A DNA stretch of 64,000 nucleotides from JAIPGX01 sp041650475 (GCA_041650475.1 JBAZLD010000004.1:48294-112293), one strand, 5' to 3'; shown: positions 54,384 to 64,000, counted from the stretch's first letter. A program made the numbers and translations. Notes: a model not told the origin generated them from the letters alone.

Positions 54384-55061
54384 TTGAATACAAAATATAT
54401 TTTTTTTATTTTAATAATTTTTTTTTGTTGTTGTGGTAAAAAAAATAATACAAAATTAGCTCAAAATTATTACAAGTTAAGTATTTTAGAATTGGGAGAT
54501 CACCCTAAAGATCAAAATTATAAAAAATCACTAGAATTTATAAATAAAGCAATAGAGCAAAAATTTAAGCCGGAATATTTAGCTTTTAAAGCAACCCTAC
54601 TTTTCAAGATTAATAAAATAGAAGAAGGTTTAAAGATTTTTGATCAAGCCATAGAATTAAAACCAGAGCCTCAATTATATACCGAAATTCTAAACAATAA
54701 AGCTTGTTTATTAGCACAAGCTGGAATAAAAAGTAATAGTTCTCAAAAGCTAGAAAAAGCACTTAAAATTTGGCACGATTTAAAAGAAAATAAAGATTAT
54801 CAAACCCCGGAAGTTGCTTTAGTTAATATGGGGCTTTTACATATATCTCAACAAAATCTTGAAAAAGCAAAAAATTGTTATATTGATGCTATTAATTTCT
54901 CTCCTAATTATCTAGATGCACACTATTTTTTAGCTCTATCTGCTTATAAATTAAAAGATTTTGAATTAGCAAAAAAAGAAATTTCTACTATTCTATTTCT
55001 AAATCAAGAACACCAAGGAGCAAAAGAATTAAATGCAATTTTATTATCTAAAAACGATTAA
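54384..55061 (+). CDS. TPR-repeat lipoprotein
   Basis: 225 aa. TTG start with AAAAGGAA in place. Signal peptide ends in FFCCCG, a lipobox with tandem cysteines. The mature part is tetratricopeptide repeats (LAFKATLLFKINKIEEGLKIF, ALVNMGLLHISQQNLEKAKNCY, ALSAYKLKDFELAKKEI). Probably outer-membrane-facing scaffold. Its 3' end overlaps the next gene by 29 nt. Confidence 0.75.
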   Translation: MNTKYIFFILIIFFCCCGKKNNTKLAQNYYKLSILELGDHPKDQNYKKSLEFINKAIEQKFKPEYLAFKATLLFKINKIEEGLKIFDQAIELKPEPQLYTEILNNKACLLAQAGIKSNSSQKLEKALKIWHDLKENKDYQTPEVALVNMGLLHISQQNLEKAKNCYIDAINFSPNYLDAHYFLALSAYKLKDFELAKKEISTILFLNQEHQGAKELNAILLSKND

Positions 55062-56853
55062 AAAATTGGGAATTTTAGGGTGCATAAGTTACTTTAAAAC
55101 AAAATTTTATAGAACAAAATTTACTTATATTTACAAAAATAAAAATTTGAAAAAAATTAATTTTGATATTTTTAAATTTAAGCAAAAAGATTTTGTTAGT
55201 AAAATTTTAAATTCTGAAAAATTTCAAAATAGCCTGCACCCAAAATATAAAAATAAATTTTATATTTTAAAACAAGCAGATCTTGCTTGTTCTAATTGCT
55301 TTGATTTATTAGGCTCAGGACCCAAATGTTTTGAAAAAAACAATATTAATTGGCAACATGATTTTAAACTAAATCTCAATTTAAAAGATTATAATTTTGA
55401 TATAAAAATTCCCTGGGAACTTTCAAGATTCCAGCAAATATATTTTTTAGGCAGAGCTTATCAAATAACAAATAATCAAAAATATGCACAAACTTTTTAT
55501 GACCAAGTTTTAGATTGGCTTGATAAAAATCCCTGTTTTTCTGGAGTAAATTGGACATGCCCAATGGAAGCTGCAATTCGAGCTATAAATTTTATTTGGG
55601 GTTTTTATTTTTTTAAAGATTCACAAATTCTAGATGATAATTTTAATCAAAAATTAATAAACTCTTTGTATTATCATGCAATATATCTAAAAAATAATTG
55701 GGAAAATTGGGGGCAAACAAATAATCATTACTTATCAGATTTAATTGGCTATTTTTACTTATGTTGTTTTTTTGATTTTTTAAAAAATTTTGAAAATCAA
55801 AAACTTAAAATATTTAAAAAAATTTTAAAAGAATTTGATAAACAAATTTTTCCTGATAGTACAAGCTATGAAGGAAGCACAAGTTATCACAAACTTGTAA
55901 CCGAAATTTTTTTGCATTTTTATTTGTTATGTAAAATAGAAAATTTAGATTTAAATGAAAGTTTTATACAAAAATTTGAAAAAATGCAAAATTTTATAAG
56001 TAATTGCTCGGATCAAAAAAATAATTTTGTGCAGATTGGCGATAATGACAGCGGCAAAATTTTAACCAACTTTTTCGTGATAAACACGAAAAAGCCTTCT
56101 ATAAACTTTTTTCACTATCCCAATTTCGGGCTTTCTATAATAAAAGCTCAAAATACACACTTAACATTCAGGCACCCTACATTTAATATAAAACAACCAA
56201 GTGGGCATTTTCATCATGATTCTTTGTCTATAACATTATCTGTAAATGGGCAACCTATTTTTGTTGACCCAGGAAGTTATATTTATACAGCAAATCCTGA
56301 ATGGCGAAAATTTATGCAATCAAGTGGAAATCACAACAGTTTTTTTATAAAAAATAATCAAGAAACTAATTTTGTACCAAAAGATCTTTTTCAATTATCA
56401 AAAGAAACGCAAAAAGATACGGCCCTAATAAAAAAAATTAATAATTTAATTATCATAAAAAATTATTATCAAGTAAAATTGCCCAATAATTTAATTTCAA
56501 GATTTTACAGAAAAATTATTTTTAAAGAAAATTTTTTAGTAATAAAAGATTGGGTTGAAAATCTTAATATTGCAACACCCTGCTACTGGAATTTTTTGTT
56601 CTCACCAAAACTAAAAATACTTAGAAAAGATAAAAATAAATTTTTAATAAAAAAAAAGAAATCAATAACGCAAGAAAATATAGAAAATTCAAAAAATTTT
56701 TTAATTATGTTAAAATCAAATATAAACTTTGAGCCAAAAACTGGTTATTATTCTCCATCATACGGTAAAATAAAAAGCTGTACCAAACTTGAAAGTTCAA
56801 CAAATTTTGTCAAAAATCAAAAAATTATATACCACAAAATCCTAATAAAGTAG
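55033..56853 (+). CDS. Heparinase II/III-like polysaccharide lyase
   Basis: 606 aa. An alpha-toroid N-terminal region (about 60-320; ENWGQTNNHYLSDL, SYEGSTSYHKL) and the C-terminal beta domain of the heparinase II/III family (FRHPTFNIKQPSGHFHHDSL, VDPGSYIYT, SSGNHNSFFI). No obvious signal peptide. Enzymes of this family cleave uronic-acid polysaccharides; in Gram-negatives they often belong to surface-polysaccharide loci. Substrate cannot be inferred. It overlaps the TPR gene start-side and the next gene stop-side. Confidence 0.85.
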   Translation: MQFYYLKTIKKLGILGCISYFKTKFYRTKFTYIYKNKNLKKINFDIFKFKQKDFVSKILNSEKFQNSLHPKYKNKFYILKQADLACSNCFDLLGSGPKCFEKNNINWQHDFKLNLNLKDYNFDIKIPWELSRFQQIYFLGRAYQITNNQKYAQTFYDQVLDWLDKNPCFSGVNWTCPMEAAIRAINFIWGFYFFKDSQILDDNFNQKLINSLYYHAIYLKNNWENWGQTNNHYLSDLIGYFYLCCFFDFLKNFENQKLKIFKKILKEFDKQIFPDSTSYEGSTSYHKLVTEIFLHFYLLCKIENLDLNESFIQKFEKMQNFISNCSDQKNNFVQIGDNDSGKILTNFFVINTKKPSINFFHYPNFGLSIIKAQNTHLTFRHPTFNIKQPSGHFHHDSLSITLSVNGQPIFVDPGSYIYTANPEWRKFMQSSGNHNSFFIKNNQETNFVPKDLFQLSKETQKDTALIKKINNLIIIKNYYQVKLPNNLISRFYRKIIFKENFLVIKDWVENLNIATPCYWNFLFSPKLKILRKDKNKFLIKKKKSITQENIENSKNFLIMLKSNINFEPKTGYYSPSYGKIKSCTKLESSTNFVKNQKIIYHKILIK

Positions 56854-57382
56854 CAAAATTAGATAATAATTTACTTCTCCAATCGTCTATAGCCTTTTCG
56901 CTTTTTTCGAATATCAAAATACCATGATTTCCATGCTTCATATCCCAAGAAAAAAATTCCGGTTTTTTCATTCCTAAAATTTTGCCTAAATCCTTTATAT
57001 CTTCAGTTTTGTATAAATCAATATCTTTTCTTTTCAAGCTATCTTTTAAAAAATTTTTAACATCATTATAAAATTGAGCCTTTTTCATATCATCTTTGAA
57101 AGTAAATGGATTCATCCACAAATCTTGTTTGTGATGACAGCAATCTTGATCGCAAAAACCTGAAACACCCAAAAGATGATTAAAATCAGGATTGTCTATC
57201 AGATATGTTGCTTTTTTAAGGCCAAAACAATCTTCATGACAAAGTTCATGTAAGATCATATCAGAAAGACCTTCAACATCATGATATTTTTGAACTTTTC
57301 CTAACAACTGTGATATGTGACTTGCTAATTCGTAATCATTATTTGCAAAGCCATCACTTGCATAAATATTTTTGTTTTTCAT
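56825..57382 (-). CDS. Cysteine/histidine-rich protein with HELCH motif
   Basis: 185 aa, no signal peptide. MILHELCHEDC holds HExxH at 45-49; a further cluster GFCDQDCCHH (76-84) could bind metal. The short length and lack of a clear third zinc ligand make a metallopeptidase reading uncertain; a metal-binding protein is as likely. RBS AAAGGGAG. No family recognised. It converges on the heparinase gene. Confidence 0.6.
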   Translation of the reverse strand: MKNKNIYASDGFANNDYELASHISQLLGKVQKYHDVEGLSDMILHELCHEDCFGLKKATYLIDNPDFNHLLGVSGFCDQDCCHHKQDLWMNPFTFKDDMKKAQFYNDVKNFLKDSLKRKDIDLYKTEDIKDLGKILGMKKPEFFSWDMKHGNHGILIFEKSEKAIDDWRSKLLSNFATLLGFCGI

Positions 57383-57543
57383 ACTAGCCTCTCCCTTTTT
57401 GTATAATAAAACAGAATTTACTTATATTTTAAATTTAACTTTTTTTTGTTGTTCAGACAAGAAAACGAAAAATTTAACAATATTAAGCCCGAAGAGTCTA
57501 AATTTTATTTACGCAAATTAAACAGATTTATATTTACATGAAT

Positions 57544-58953
57544 TTACATAGACAATTCTTTTACAAGATTCAAAAGTCCAACACCCCTTGATGCCTTTAC
57601 TAAAATTAAAGGTTTTTTTTCAGAATAAGTTTGCAATAACTTTTCCAAACGGTCTTTAGCACTTTGCCAATCTATTGCAAAATCAATTTTGATTGTAACT
57701 GGCAAAGTTTTTGCAGCAATTTTTGCTAAATTACCAACCAAAATAACATGATCAACATTTAAAGCTTTACAAAACATTTTGCCAAGTTGTCTATGCCAAT
57801 AAACTTGTTTTTCGCCTAACTCTAACATGTCACCAATGACTGCAATCCTTGGACCATCACATGACATTTTGCCAAATGCAAAAATTGCCATCTTCATACT
57901 TTCTGGACTCGCATTATAACAATCACTAATAAGAACACCGCTATTTTGTTTTAAAATTTTCTTTTCAAAACGGTTTTCAAAAGAATTATAAGTCTGCAAA
58001 CCTGAAATTATATAATTTATGTCTATATTCAAAAATTGCGCAACGCTACTTGCAGCCAAAGCATTATTTACTAAACCAGGGTGATTGTTGTTCATAGTTA
58101 TTTTATAATTTTTCTTATAAATTTTTAAAATAAATTTTAAAGAATCCGGCAAAATAGTAATTTTTCTTGCTTGTATATGATTTTTTGTTTTTATTCCAAA
58201 TTTAATAATCGGATAACTATGATTAAAACTACATAATTGAGGTTGATCTCCACACACAAATCCAACTTCACTAAATTTAAAATATTTAAAAATTTTTAGT
58301 TTTTCTCTACAAATACTTGCAATATCACCTAAACCTTGAGCATGGGCAAATGCAATGCGTGTAACGACCGCCATATTTGGTCTTAAAATATCAACAAGCT
58401 CATCCATTTCACCAATATTATTAATTCCAAGTTCAAAAATTGCTAATTTATCAGATTTTTTCATATTCAAAATATTTAAACTCAAACCAATTAAATTATT
58501 TTGATTTTTAAAAGAAATATAAGCTGAAATCTGTGCACAATTTAATATATTTTTTAAAATTTCTTTTGTAGAAGTTTTGCCTATAGAACCTGTTATACCT
58601 ATCACTGGATAATCAAATCTTTGTCTGTAATTTTTAGCTAACTCAGCTAGTGCCTTTAAACTATTTTCAACTTTTATAATAAGTTTATTTTCTAATTTTT
58701 CTTTATGTATTTTTTTTAAAAAATTTTCTTTTGATTTTTCTATTATTAAACCAATCGCCCCATTATCAAGAGCAGATTCCAAAAAATCATGTCCATCAAA
58801 TTTATCACCCTGTAACGCTAGAAAAATTTGATCTGTTTTTACAACTCTAGAATCTATGGTTATCCCTGCAATATTTTTGTTATCAAAAATATTATCGTTA
58901 ATTTTTTCTGAATTTGGTAATGCGTATCTTAAAAAATGGATATTTATGCTCAT
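57544..58953 (-). CDS. murF: UDP-MurNAc-tripeptide D-Ala-D-Ala ligase MurF
   Basis: Final cytoplasmic peptidoglycan precursor ligase. ATP-binding GITGSIGKTSTKE (119-131), family motifs GINNIGEMDELVDI, YNASPESM and GDMLELGE. 469 aa. No other mur genes in the window. Confidence 0.96.
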   Translation of the reverse strand: MSINIHFLRYALPNSEKINDNIFDNKNIAGITIDSRVVKTDQIFLALQGDKFDGHDFLESALDNGAIGLIIEKSKENFLKKIHKEKLENKLIIKVENSLKALAELAKNYRQRFDYPVIGITGSIGKTSTKEILKNILNCAQISAYISFKNQNNLIGLSLNILNMKKSDKLAIFELGINNIGEMDELVDILRPNMAVVTRIAFAHAQGLGDIASICREKLKIFKYFKFSEVGFVCGDQPQLCSFNHSYPIIKFGIKTKNHIQARKITILPDSLKFILKIYKKNYKITMNNNHPGLVNNALAASSVAQFLNIDINYIISGLQTYNSFENRFEKKILKQNSGVLISDCYNASPESMKMAIFAFGKMSCDGPRIAVIGDMLELGEKQVYWHRQLGKMFCKALNVDHVILVGNLAKIAAKTLPVTIKIDFAIDWQSAKDRLEKLLQTYSEKKPLILVKASRGVGLLNLVKELSM

Positions 58954-59029
58954 GTTTTTATAACTTTCTAAAATAAAAATAAATTAGATTTTTAATCTAG
59001 CAAAAAAAGCATAATCAATAAATAAAATT

Positions 59030-61318
59030 TTATCTAATAACTTTTCTTGGTTTACTACCTTGCGCAGGAGCAATTATTCCATCGGCTTCTAATTTTTCTA
59101 TAATGCGCGCAGAACGATTAAAACCAATTCTATATTGACGTTGTAACATAGAAATAGAAATTTCGTCCTGTTTTTTTAGAAATTCTAGAACTTGAGAATA
59201 AATCTCATCTTGAAAATCTTCTACTGATTGTGTGGTTTGTTTTATTAAAATTTCATCTAAATTTAAATATTTTGCTTTTTCCTGTTCTTTAAGGTGTTTT
59301 GTAAGTTTTTCAATCTGTTTATCAGAAATATATGCACCATGGATTCTTATCAAATCAGAAGATCCAGAATTCATATAAAGCATATCACCACGCCCAAGAA
59401 GTTTTTCAGCACCAGCAGAATCTATAATTGTTCTTGAATCAATTTTGCTAGAAACTCTAAATGCTATTCTGCTTGGAAAATTAACCTTTATTAAACCTGT
59501 TATAACATCAACCGATGGACGCTGCGTTGCAACAATCATATGAATCCCAGCAGCTCTTGCCATTTGGGCAATTCTTGTTATTTGAATTTCTATTTCTTTT
59601 CCTGCAACCATCATCAAATCTGCTAGCTCATCTATCATCAAAACTATTAAAGGCATAGTTTTTAAATCTTGAGAATCTTTTGCCAAATTATTGTATTCAA
59701 TAATATTTTTTACACCATTTTGTGCCATCTTGTCATATCGCTCTTCCATCTCTTGAACCAGCCATTTTAAAACAGGAGCAGCGCTTCTTGGATTTGTAAT
59801 TATTGGAAACAATAAGTGTGGGATATCTGCATATGGGCAAAATTCTAATCTTTTTGGATCAATCAAAATTAACTTCAGCTGATCGGGTCTTAACTTGCAA
59901 AGTAAACTTGCAAGCATAACATTCATTCCTACAGATTTTCCTGAACCGGTAGACCCGGCAACTAATAAATGTGGCATACTAACAAGATCGCCAATAACAG
60001 TTTTTCCAACAACATCAACGCCTAACCCTAATGGTAACTTAGCATTCGATTGCAAAAACTCTTCGCTTAACATAATATCCTGTAATAAAACATTTTGTCT
60101 TTTTTGATTAGCAATTTCAAAACCAACTACACTTTTACCAGGGATTGGTGCAACAATTCTAATACTAAGCGCAGTAAGCGCCATTGCAAGGTCATCTTCT
60201 AAAGATACTATTTTGCTAATTTTGCTATCAATTTCAGGTTTGTATTCGTATAAAGTTATTACTGGTCCCGGTTTTATTGCAACAACTTTACCCTTAATGC
60301 CAAAATGTTTTAATTTTTCTTCTAATTTTTCAGCTCTTTTTGAACTTTCTTCTTGCAATTCACTCACTTCTCTCTGACTTTGTTTGGCTTCTTGAAACAT
60401 GTTTACATTCGGCAAATTATAGATATTTTTTTGCTCTATAGGTGCTTGTTTTTTATCCTGCTCAGAAAAATTTAAATAAATATTTTGATCTTGCACAAGC
60501 TCTTGTTCTGTTTTATTATTTTCAATTTTATTAGCTAAATCCTGTAAATGTTGCAAAGCTTGTAGTTCTTGCAAAGCATTTTCTTGATATATAATCAAAC
60601 TATTTTCTTTTTCTAATTTTTTATTTCTTTTATCTTTTATTTTATTAAACAATAATTTAATTTTTTCTTTTAAAAATTTAAATAAAAAAACAAATAATTT
60701 TCTTGCTAAATTTAAAAATTTCATAAAAACAAATTTTAATAATTCATAAGTTTTTAAAGCCAAAAATTTTAATGTTTTATATGTAAACTCAAAAATTGTT
60801 TTAAAAAAATTTACAAAAGAGATCTTAAAGAGCACCATCAAGCTCGCCCAGACAAAAATTAGCAATAAAATGTTCAAACCAACAGGCCCAAAAAATTTAG
60901 AAATTATTTTTAAAAAGCTGTTTCCAATAAAGCCTCCTGGGTAGCTTTGAGTAAAATCTAAATTAAAATATCTAAAAAAAGTTGTAAAACTTATTAATAA
61001 AAGTACAAAAGCAAAAATGCTAAAAATTTCTTTTTTTATATTTTTTGCAAAAATCAAAATGTAAGAAAAAAAACTTAAAAATATTAAAAATAGATATGAT
61101 ACACTTCCAAACAAATACATAGTAAGAGCTGACAAATTTGCCCCTAAAACACCGCACCAATTTATGATTTGTTTTTGATCCGTAGAAAAATAAAATAAAG
61201 AATTATCTGTTATATTATATGATACTAAAGATAGTAAGAAAAAAATAGAAAAAATGCTTAATAAAAAGCCAAAAAATTCTCTTTTATAATTTAGAAAATT
61301 ATTATTTTTACGTCTCAT
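59030..61318 (-). CDS. ftsK: DNA translocase FtsK
   Basis: 762 aa. Four hydrophobic segments at the N-terminus (about 15-165), a charged linker of about 150 residues, then the motor with Walker A GSTGSGKS (455-462) and Walker B-region VLMIDELADL. The C-terminal gamma domain (SISMLQRQYRIGFNRSARIIEKL) recognises KOPS-type sequences. Couples division to terminus segregation and to Xer. Confidence 0.98.
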   Translation of the reverse strand: MRRKNNNFLNYKREFFGFLLSIFSIFFLLSLVSYNITDNSLFYFSTDQKQIINWCGVLGANLSALTMYLFGSVSYLFLIFLSFFSYILIFAKNIKKEIFSIFAFVLLLISFTTFFRYFNLDFTQSYPGGFIGNSFLKIISKFFGPVGLNILLLIFVWASLMVLFKISFVNFFKTIFEFTYKTLKFLALKTYELLKFVFMKFLNLARKLFVFLFKFLKEKIKLLFNKIKDKRNKKLEKENSLIIYQENALQELQALQHLQDLANKIENNKTEQELVQDQNIYLNFSEQDKKQAPIEQKNIYNLPNVNMFQEAKQSQREVSELQEESSKRAEKLEEKLKHFGIKGKVVAIKPGPVITLYEYKPEIDSKISKIVSLEDDLAMALTALSIRIVAPIPGKSVVGFEIANQKRQNVLLQDIMLSEEFLQSNAKLPLGLGVDVVGKTVIGDLVSMPHLLVAGSTGSGKSVGMNVMLASLLCKLRPDQLKLILIDPKRLEFCPYADIPHLLFPIITNPRSAAPVLKWLVQEMEERYDKMAQNGVKNIIEYNNLAKDSQDLKTMPLIVLMIDELADLMMVAGKEIEIQITRIAQMARAAGIHMIVATQRPSVDVITGLIKVNFPSRIAFRVSSKIDSRTIIDSAGAEKLLGRGDMLYMNSGSSDLIRIHGAYISDKQIEKLTKHLKEQEKAKYLNLDEILIKQTTQSVEDFQDEIYSQVLEFLKKQDEISISMLQRQYRIGFNRSARIIEKLEADGIIAPAQGSKPRKVIR

Positions 61319-61350
61319 AAACTCTCCCCCAAATAAATTTTTTATAAAAT

Positions 61351-62190
61351 TTAAAACATTATAAAAATTAAAATCAAAATTGGGATTAACATATAAAAAG
61401 CAATAAATCCTAACTTTTTATTTATAGCAAGTTTTTGCATAAATAATAAAGCAAAAAAAGAAATTATGGTTGCAACTATAAAAGTTAGGCAAGTTTTTAA
61501 ATCAAATAAATTTTGCCAACCCGAAAATTTTGTCATTTTAAAAAAACCTAAAAAAAATGCTGGAACTATTAATGGTATTTCAATTAAAAAGCTTGTTTGA
61601 AATGCCCTTCTTGGAGTAAAACCTAACCAATAAGCTAAAACATAGGTGCTCGCAAATCTAGAAACTCCAGGCACAATAAGAGCAAAACCCTGAATTAAAC
61701 CTAAAAAAATATATTTTTTAAAATAACTGCTTTTTTTTATAAAAATATTCTTTTTAAAAAATAAAGATATTAGCAAAAGCGCCGTTAAACAAAATCCAAG
61801 CAACAAAATAAAATTATTATTTTTTAAATTAATAAATTTATCTAAGATCCAAAAACAAGAAGTAATTGCACTTGTTATAAATAGATATAAAAATAATTTT
61901 AAAAAAATATTTAAAAAATTTTTGTAACTATCTTTTTTTCTAAAATTTTTGTTAAAAACCCCATGAATTAAATTAAAAATTGGCGCTGTCCAATTTTTGT
62001 AAAAAATCAAACCAATTATCAAAATCGTTGGGCCGTGTAAAAAGTGATCAAAAAAATCTGGTAATTGCAAATTTGTTTTGTACCCAAATTTTGTAAAAAT
62101 CTTTTCTATTAATAAAACATGGCCTGAACTACTAACAGGAAATGATTCGATTACAATTTGAAAAAATACTATAAATAAAAACAACGACAT
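61351..62190 (-). CDS. uppP: Undecaprenyl-diphosphatase UppP
   Basis: 279 aa with about eight membrane segments. The family catalytic motifs are ESFPVSSSGHVLLIEKI near the N-terminus and VPGVSRFASTYVLAYWLGF in the second half. Recycles undecaprenyl pyrophosphate for peptidoglycan and LPS. RBS AGGA; it lies 8 nt after the upstream barrel gene. Confidence 0.95.
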   Translation of the reverse strand: MSLFLFIVFFQIVIESFPVSSSGHVLLIEKIFTKFGYKTNLQLPDFFDHFLHGPTILIIGLIFYKNWTAPIFNLIHGVFNKNFRKKDSYKNFLNIFLKLFLYLFITSAITSCFWILDKFINLKNNNFILLLGFCLTALLLISLFFKKNIFIKKSSYFKKYIFLGLIQGFALIVPGVSRFASTYVLAYWLGFTPRRAFQTSFLIEIPLIVPAFFLGFFKMTKFSGWQNLFDLKTCLTFIVATIISFFALLFMQKLAINKKLGFIAFYMLIPILILIFIMF

Positions 62191-62198
62191 AAAAAATC

Positions 62199-63632
62199 CT
62201 AAATCGAAATAATCAATTTACCCCAAAAAGCATAATTTTCAATTTCATGATTTGCTGTTGCAAATTCATAAGATGCACCTAACCCTAAACTTGCTGGCGT
62301 TTTAAATATACTAAATTTATAACCAAAGCCACCAAAAATTTTATTTGTAAATTGTGATGGTGTTGCTGCACCAGAAACATCAAAATTATCCTGATCAAGT
62401 TTAAGCAAAGCTGTATTAATATCAAAACCATCAACAGGGATTGTTTGTGCTTCATTCAATATGCCGTAAGTATTATCTTGCCAATTTTTTAAAACTACAG
62501 ATTCTTTTTCTTTATAATACCCCTCATAGCCCAAATCGATTAAAAATCTTCCAGATTTAAAATTAAAAATTATAAGGCCATCAACTTCATTGCCAGGTCT
62601 AACTGATACTTTTTGAGTCAAAACATTGGCGGCCGGAAAAACTGATATATTTGGCAATTGCCCATTTTTTGCTGTTAAATAGTAATGCATCATGGGCAAA
62701 TTCATAGAACCTAAAATTTTTTTTACGGGAACAGTTCTATATTCAGAACTTTCCACAGAATATTTTTGACTAAATGCAAAAATCAATTTCCCTTCATGTT
62801 TCGTTCTTCGCCAAATTTGACATGATGCATCAAAACCCCACCCTATTGCAAAATGCCCACCATTGCCATAAATTGGTTCAAAAAGATATTCGCCTCTTGT
62901 TGTATTGCCAGTAGGACAACTTGCTAAAACATCAACAAAAAAATGTGTTTTTTTATTTTTTAAGAATTTATAACCTAAACTAAAATCAAGATTTGCAAAC
63001 CCAATTTTTGATTTTTTGCCTTTAATTTTTGCCTTCTCAAGTGGCGCTTGCGGGGTTATTGGCATAGAAGTCCGAACAAATTTACCTGCAAAAAATTCAC
63101 TCAAATTTGCACCCCTAGAATCTGTAGTCTCTTGCAAAATTTTCATATGCAAATTATTTGATACATAAACAAATGGAGAAGATATTTTAACAAAAAATTT
63201 TTTACCAATATTTTGAAAAAGATCTAATCTAATCCCAGCCATTTCCTGTTCAGTATCAAAAACTACTTTTCCTGATGGGCTTGTTGATCTATCTGCAAGT
63301 TGATTATAAAACATATAAAGATTCGAAATATCATTTAATGCGCTACCTCCAACTGTAAAACTATTTTTACCATTAATACTAAAATATTTGCCAACATTTA
63401 CTCCTTTATCTTGGTCTTGATAAAAGCCGGTTGCTTGAATATGCGTTTTTTGTTTATTTTCTATATTAAAAATATGATCATGATACACAGAAAGTTCTAA
63501 TGCTAGATTTGAACCCTGTGGTCTTGGCATTAAAAATGTTTTATTTGTATGTGTAGTAGCAGAAATTTCGCAATTTTTTTGTGAAAACAAAAAAAATAAA
63601 ATTAAAATTAATTTTTTAAATTTAGAATTCAT
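62199..63632 (-). CDS. Outer-membrane beta-barrel-like protein
   Basis: 477 aa. Signal peptide at 8-26 with cleavage near ISAT. The mature part is a regular series of amphipathic strands (KIGFANLDFSLGYKFL, GFGYKFSIF, GLGASYEFAT) ending AFWGKLIISI, where the barrel-end residue is Ile. Likely a barrel of 12-16 strands; its role is unknown. RBS AGGAGAAG. Confidence 0.75.
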   Translation of the reverse strand: MNSKFKKLILILFFLFSQKNCEISATTHTNKTFLMPRPQGSNLALELSVYHDHIFNIENKQKTHIQATGFYQDQDKGVNVGKYFSINGKNSFTVGGSALNDISNLYMFYNQLADRSTSPSGKVVFDTEQEMAGIRLDLFQNIGKKFFVKISSPFVYVSNNLHMKILQETTDSRGANLSEFFAGKFVRTSMPITPQAPLEKAKIKGKKSKIGFANLDFSLGYKFLKNKKTHFFVDVLASCPTGNTTRGEYLFEPIYGNGGHFAIGWGFDASCQIWRRTKHEGKLIFAFSQKYSVESSEYRTVPVKKILGSMNLPMMHYYLTAKNGQLPNISVFPAANVLTQKVSVRPGNEVDGLIIFNFKSGRFLIDLGYEGYYKEKESVVLKNWQDNTYGILNEAQTIPVDGFDINTALLKLDQDNFDVSGAATPSQFTNKIFGGFGYKFSIFKTPASLGLGASYEFATANHEIENYAFWGKLIISI

Positions 63633-64000
63633 AGAAATAGCTTCTCCTAATTTTTAAAAGAAAATTTTAAAAAATATTTCTTAATAAATATATAACAAAA
63701 TTTAAATAATTATAATTTGATTACGAATTGCAAAAATTGATTTAATTAAATTTTTTAACCTAGCACACGCTAGGTTCTAACTCACTGTTAACTGCACGAA
63801 ACGCGCAGTTAATTCAGGCTTCGCATAAAGCTACGCCGAATAGGTTTGACTTTAATCTATTTAACGCGAACTCAATAATTAAAAATTAAATTTTAATGCG
63901 CGGGGCACCAGCGTTGCTTCGCCCAGCGCTACCATAAGTTGGCCTGCATTGCAGGCAAAGTAATTAATTTTTAAAACATCAAATATTATTTTATAATTAT
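63633..64000. other. Non-coding region with GC-richer hairpin cluster
   Basis: 63633-63750 is ordinary AT-rich promoter-like DNA. From 63757 several hairpins follow: AACCTAGC/GCTAGGTT (63757-63776), TTAACTGC/GCAGTTAA (63788-63812), AATAG/CTATT (63839-63861), GGGC/GCCC plus AGCG/CGCT (63903-63930) and GCCTGCA/TGCAGGC near 63942-63956. No open frame of note. It may be the edge of a repeat family or a structured RNA cut by the window end. Confidence 0.5.

Overview
This 64 kb window is a dense, very AT-rich bacterial chromosome segment with the standard genetic code and clear AAGGAG-type ribosome binding sites. The gene content is Gram-negative: LpxA, LpxI, an Lnt-like acyltransferase, an LptF/LptG-type permease, outer-membrane barrels and lipoproteins. 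It also carries an unusually large set of secreted proteins built from leucine-rich repeats, ankyrin repeats, coiled coils and a Josephin-like (deubiquitinase-type) cysteine protease. With strong AT bias, archaeal-type ProS and an archaeal-type Ogg glycosylase, this best fits an intracellular, protist-associated member of candidate phylum Dependentiae (TM6), Babela-like. That placement is inference from content; there is no rRNA in the window.

Layout. 0-3.4 kb: M3 oligopeptidase, a tiny Cys-rich/membrane gene pair, a secreted protein. 3.4-6.4 kb: dnaK with its promoter, then a 1 kb non-coding island with anomalous composition, tandem repeats and a hairpin. 6.4-13.8 kb: secreted/envelope block with two paralogous LRR proteins, a Tiki/TraB-like secreted protein, coiled-coil protein, a flippase-like membrane protein. 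14-26.3 kb: long + strand housekeeping run carD-miaA-ppiD-like-recA-infC-rpmI-rplT-zapB-like-zapA-rny-ymdB-lptF/G-like-OMP. 26.3-31 kb: gmk, Josephin-like protease, proS, xer. 31-34.5 kb: secreted small protein, large ankyrin protein, Ogg. 34.6-36.9 kb: dnaN-recF. 36.9-37.5 kb: non-coding stretch with two mini-ORFs sharing an identical start region. 37.5-43 kb (- strand): coiled-coil repeat protein, ruvC, dnaB, rplI, Lnt-like, three pseudopilin-like proteins. 43-47.8 kb: secreted low-complexity proteins, one with its signal peptide detached by a frameshift in a homopolymer. 47.8-54.3 kb (- strand): lpxI, Gfo/Idh/MocA oxidoreductase, lpxA, tRNA-Gln, spoVG, rsmH, a two-domain lipoprotein, dnaA. 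54.4-56.9 kb: TPR lipoprotein and a heparinase II/III-like enzyme. 57.5-63.6 kb (- strand): murF, ftsK, uppP, OMP. 63.7-64 kb: a GC-richer cluster of hairpins.

Functionally the conserved core covers replication and repair, translation, envelope assembly and cell division. The accessory part is mainly exported proteins with eukaryote-like interaction domains, the expected toolkit for living inside a host cell. The most notable candidates are the Josephin-like protease (26990-28354), the LRR pair, the ankyrin protein with an unassigned N-terminal domain, the lpxA/oxidoreductase/lpxI arrangement, the homopolymer frameshift near 45.9 kb and the twin mini-ORFs near 37 kb.
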